Assembly: GCA_963277665.1 (NCBI GenBank)
Contig: OY728136.1
Span: 808,257,123-808,321,122 of the forward strand
Source of the DNA: Viscum album
Taxonomy: Eukaryota; Streptophyta; Magnoliopsida; Santalales; Viscaceae
Reading direction: 5' to 3'
DNA: 64,000 nt
Shown: positions 61,501 to 64,000 of the stretch, piece by piece
Position numbering within the stretch: the stretch's first letter is position 1
Layout: every line of letters starts with the position of its first letter
The notes under the pieces: model-generated
Database searches by the model: none
Told to the model about the DNA's origin: nothing
What the model saw: the letters and a program-made list of their open reading frames with translations, nothing else
Program-made: the position numbers and the translations under genes

Positions 61501-62799
61501 GGTAATATGGGTAATATTTATGTTGTTGCGATGAGGAGGAAAAAAATGATATGTGAGATGAAAGAAGTGTTATGGAATAAAACAATGAAGCGTGGTCAAT
61601 GGTTTATGAAAATAGTGGAATGATTACATGATTCTCATGAATAATGTTGTATAATTAATTATATGGTACTATGGAATAAAAAAATAACAAATAATTTTTA
61701 CACTATTGTTTTTCCATTGGTATTTTAATGAATATGATTAGTAGTACTGTTAACCAAGAATGGTTATTCATATATTGTTGTAAAACATGTTATATGTGAA
61801 TAATTATGAAATAAGAAGATAATGAGTTATTTGACCATATTAATAACCTTAGAACTGATATAATGAAATAGTGATATCATAGACTGGGTATGTATAATTA
61901 TTGGCATTTTGGGTATGTTTAAAGTGTTAATTTTGACAGAATACATGTTTTCACTAAGGTTCTACAATAATTCATTTTATAAAAATGTTTCAAGAGAATA
62001 CATGATTAAGTTATTAAAATATTTGGAATGTTTCAACCATGAACTACCTTATGAGAAATTGGAGGTAAATTATATGTCGATTTAGTTTAAATCATTCTAA
62101 AATTTTATATTTTTAATTTTTTGGAGGATTGTAATGTAATCCATTTATGGATAGTATAAGTTATATTCTTGTTTAATTTTGTTATATTATTGTATTATGT
62201 CACAATAGGTGGAATTAATAATATTTTATTACATGTGCTAACATTTTTATGGAGGAAGATGGAATGGCCTATCATTCTGTCTCATGATCTACTAACACTT
62301 CAATAATAAAAAATTCAACATCATTTCGTTAAATAAGCGATGAAGTGGAAATTGTTCAGGGAATGAAAAATGGTGAAATTGTACCAAAATAAATTAATTA
62401 TTTATTCTCATTCAAAATTAATCATCATTAGGGAACCAATCTTTAAAACCAAAAATGTCATCTTAGTACCTTCTTATTCGATTAATTAGATGGTACCAAA
62501 AAATATAATTAATTTATGGATTTTGGGTAGTTATCTATTTCCAAACACTGTTCTCTATCACAATCCATCAGAACATGAGGGATAGATGTTTCTTCCATAT
62601 TAATGTCTTCAATTCCCATCTATGATATCATATGTGTAATCCTAGTGATGAGTTAAATTGGGTAACAATTATTTTTTAACATTACTTCTTAAAATGAAAA
62701 TTTTCTATTCATTTTTATGATGTGGGATTATATGAAACAACCATTAAAGTAGTAAATTTTTTAAAACCCTTATGAATTTTGATATAGAAATTCATTTCA
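61501..62799. other. AT-rich DNA between G and F copy 3
   Basis: No motif recognised; stops in all frames. It may be further decayed internal sequence of G. Confidence 0.5.
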
Positions 62800-64000
62800 G
62801 CACCCCTATCACCTACATTTCATTATACTCCCCTTTGATAGCCCTTCCACACAAGTATAGCCTCCAAGGATGCTCGCAACTCCCCCTCTACCTTGGCCGC
62901 AAGTGCAGTCTTCCTCCGGGTAAGGTATTCCTTACCCTTATTGAGGGTTTCAGTTTCTCTAGAATCAGGGATTTCAGTTTGGGGGTCTAACCATGAGTAT
63001 CTTGGTTTGATCTTCACTATAGGGTTCGTTCTTCATTTCTTGAGGTGCAGTAGAGTTGAGGATGGACTTTTCACCATCTTTCTATTAATTTCTCCACCCA
63101 ATGTTGTTGTTTATAGGCCTCATCATTTACTGATGATTTAATTTGTTTGTAATATTTATTTTAACATGATTAATTCTTTTTTCATTCAAGATAAGTATAA
63201 TTTTTAGGTGGTTTTCCATGAATATGAAGTGGAATTAATTTTTAAATTGGAATGTGGCTAGATTTTGTGTATGTTATGATTTAGGATTTCAAAAATTGTG
63301 TTTTATGCCTTGTGTAAAATATGTAAAACATGTTTTCAAGGGAACATGATGTTCATGTGTGTTAAATAGGGATTTTTATGGGAAATGGATTGTATTAATG
63401 TGTTTGAAATGTATTGAACCTTTAAAATTGAACATGAAATTGTTTTAATAATGAAAATCATGTTTTAATGTTTATTTGTTGTCAGTTTGGTTTTAAAGTA
63501 AAATTTATATGTGGAATTGATTGTGTTATTGGTGAACACCCTTCATGTACTTTTTAGAAATTTTTAATTAATTTTTTTCATTAATAAATTATATTATGAA
63601 TGTGAAGTGAATCATGTTGTGAAATTGTTTTGGTGAAAATTTAATTTTAAAATAAGATTTGTCGTGTGTGTGTATAGTATAAAGCCTTGTGGTGCCTCTT
63701 CGAATGTTTTATAGACATTTTAAATGATTTATTAATTTATCAGAGAGGTAAGAATTATGTTTAGAAAGGGGTTTTTTGTGTGTGTGTTTTTAAAAGATAT
63801 TTTTTGATGTATAAATAGTGTGTTGTGTGACATTTGAATCTTGCATGAGCATAAGAAGGGAATCTAGGGTAACTTTGTATATGGACTATGACTAGGTTTA
63901 TAGTGTTAAAAAGGTTTCTACGTCCTTATTTCACTTTTTATGATTGAAAATTACAGCTATAACTAAATATTAATATGACTATTGGAGACCAGTAGGGTTA
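62800..64000 (+). repeat. Repeat family F, copy 3 (runs off the window)
   Basis: Aligns with copies 1 and 2 from the C-rich block onward: CCTCCGGGTA at 62914 (copy 2 at 55575), GGTTTCAGTTTCTCTAG near 62945, GAGGTGCAGTAGAG near 63042, GGAATGTGGCTAGATTTTGTG near 63250, and GGAGACCAGTAGGGTTA at the last bases. The part upstream of the C-rich block does not align with the other copies. Confidence 0.7.

Overview
This window looks like intergenic, repeat-derived DNA from a seed plant with a large, retrotransposon-rich, AT-rich nuclear genome. I found no host protein gene, rRNA, tRNA or CRISPR array. The plant assignment rests on several Ty3/gypsy elements whose gag, protease, reverse transcriptase (RT), RNase H, integrase (IN) and vestigial C-terminal chromodomain look like the plant Tekay/Del chromovirus lineage. 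They have long LTRs (2-3.8 kb), primer-binding sites resembling the 3' end of initiator-Met tRNA (TGGTATCA core), and LTRs opening TGTAA. No species can be named from this sequence alone. Every element is heavily decayed by stop codons, frameshifts and deletions, so the insertions are old.

Layout. 1-7884: element A (+), cut by the window start, with a partial 5' LTR, gag-protease remnants, almost no pol, and a 3.8-kb 3' LTR. 7885-10613: featureless AT-rich DNA. 10614-12239: LTR remnant C, related to A and B. 12240-14220: AT-rich DNA. 14221-25502: element B (+), structurally complete (3.2-kb LTRs, PBS, gag, PR, RT, RNase H, IN, PPT, 5-bp ATATT target-site duplication) but coding-dead. 25503-31868: AT-rich DNA. 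31869-41868: element D (-), about 10 kb, with 2.0-kb LTRs, PBS, a palindrome-rich leader, gag-PR-RT-RH-IN, PPT and a probable TATTT duplication. 41869-48504: AT-rich DNA with one isolated TATA-like site. 48505, 54695 and 62800 onward: three same-strand copies of an unassigned repeat family F of about 2.5 kb; the third runs off the window. 58934-61500: a further gypsy remnant G (+) with LTR, PBS and a gag zinc-knuckle relic.

No working genetic system is visible. The most interesting structure is in the non-coding parts of the LTRs. Each of the families A, B, C, D and G carries its own tandem array of 37-60 bp units in a comparable place. In A, B and G a hairpin-like block (TGAG...CTCA followed by CCC) lies downstream, and its stem differs by compensating changes between families. 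Element D has a cluster of short palindromes (GTACACGGTGTGTAC type) in its leader and at the edge of both LTRs. All coordinates for decayed domains are approximate, and all alignments were made by eye.
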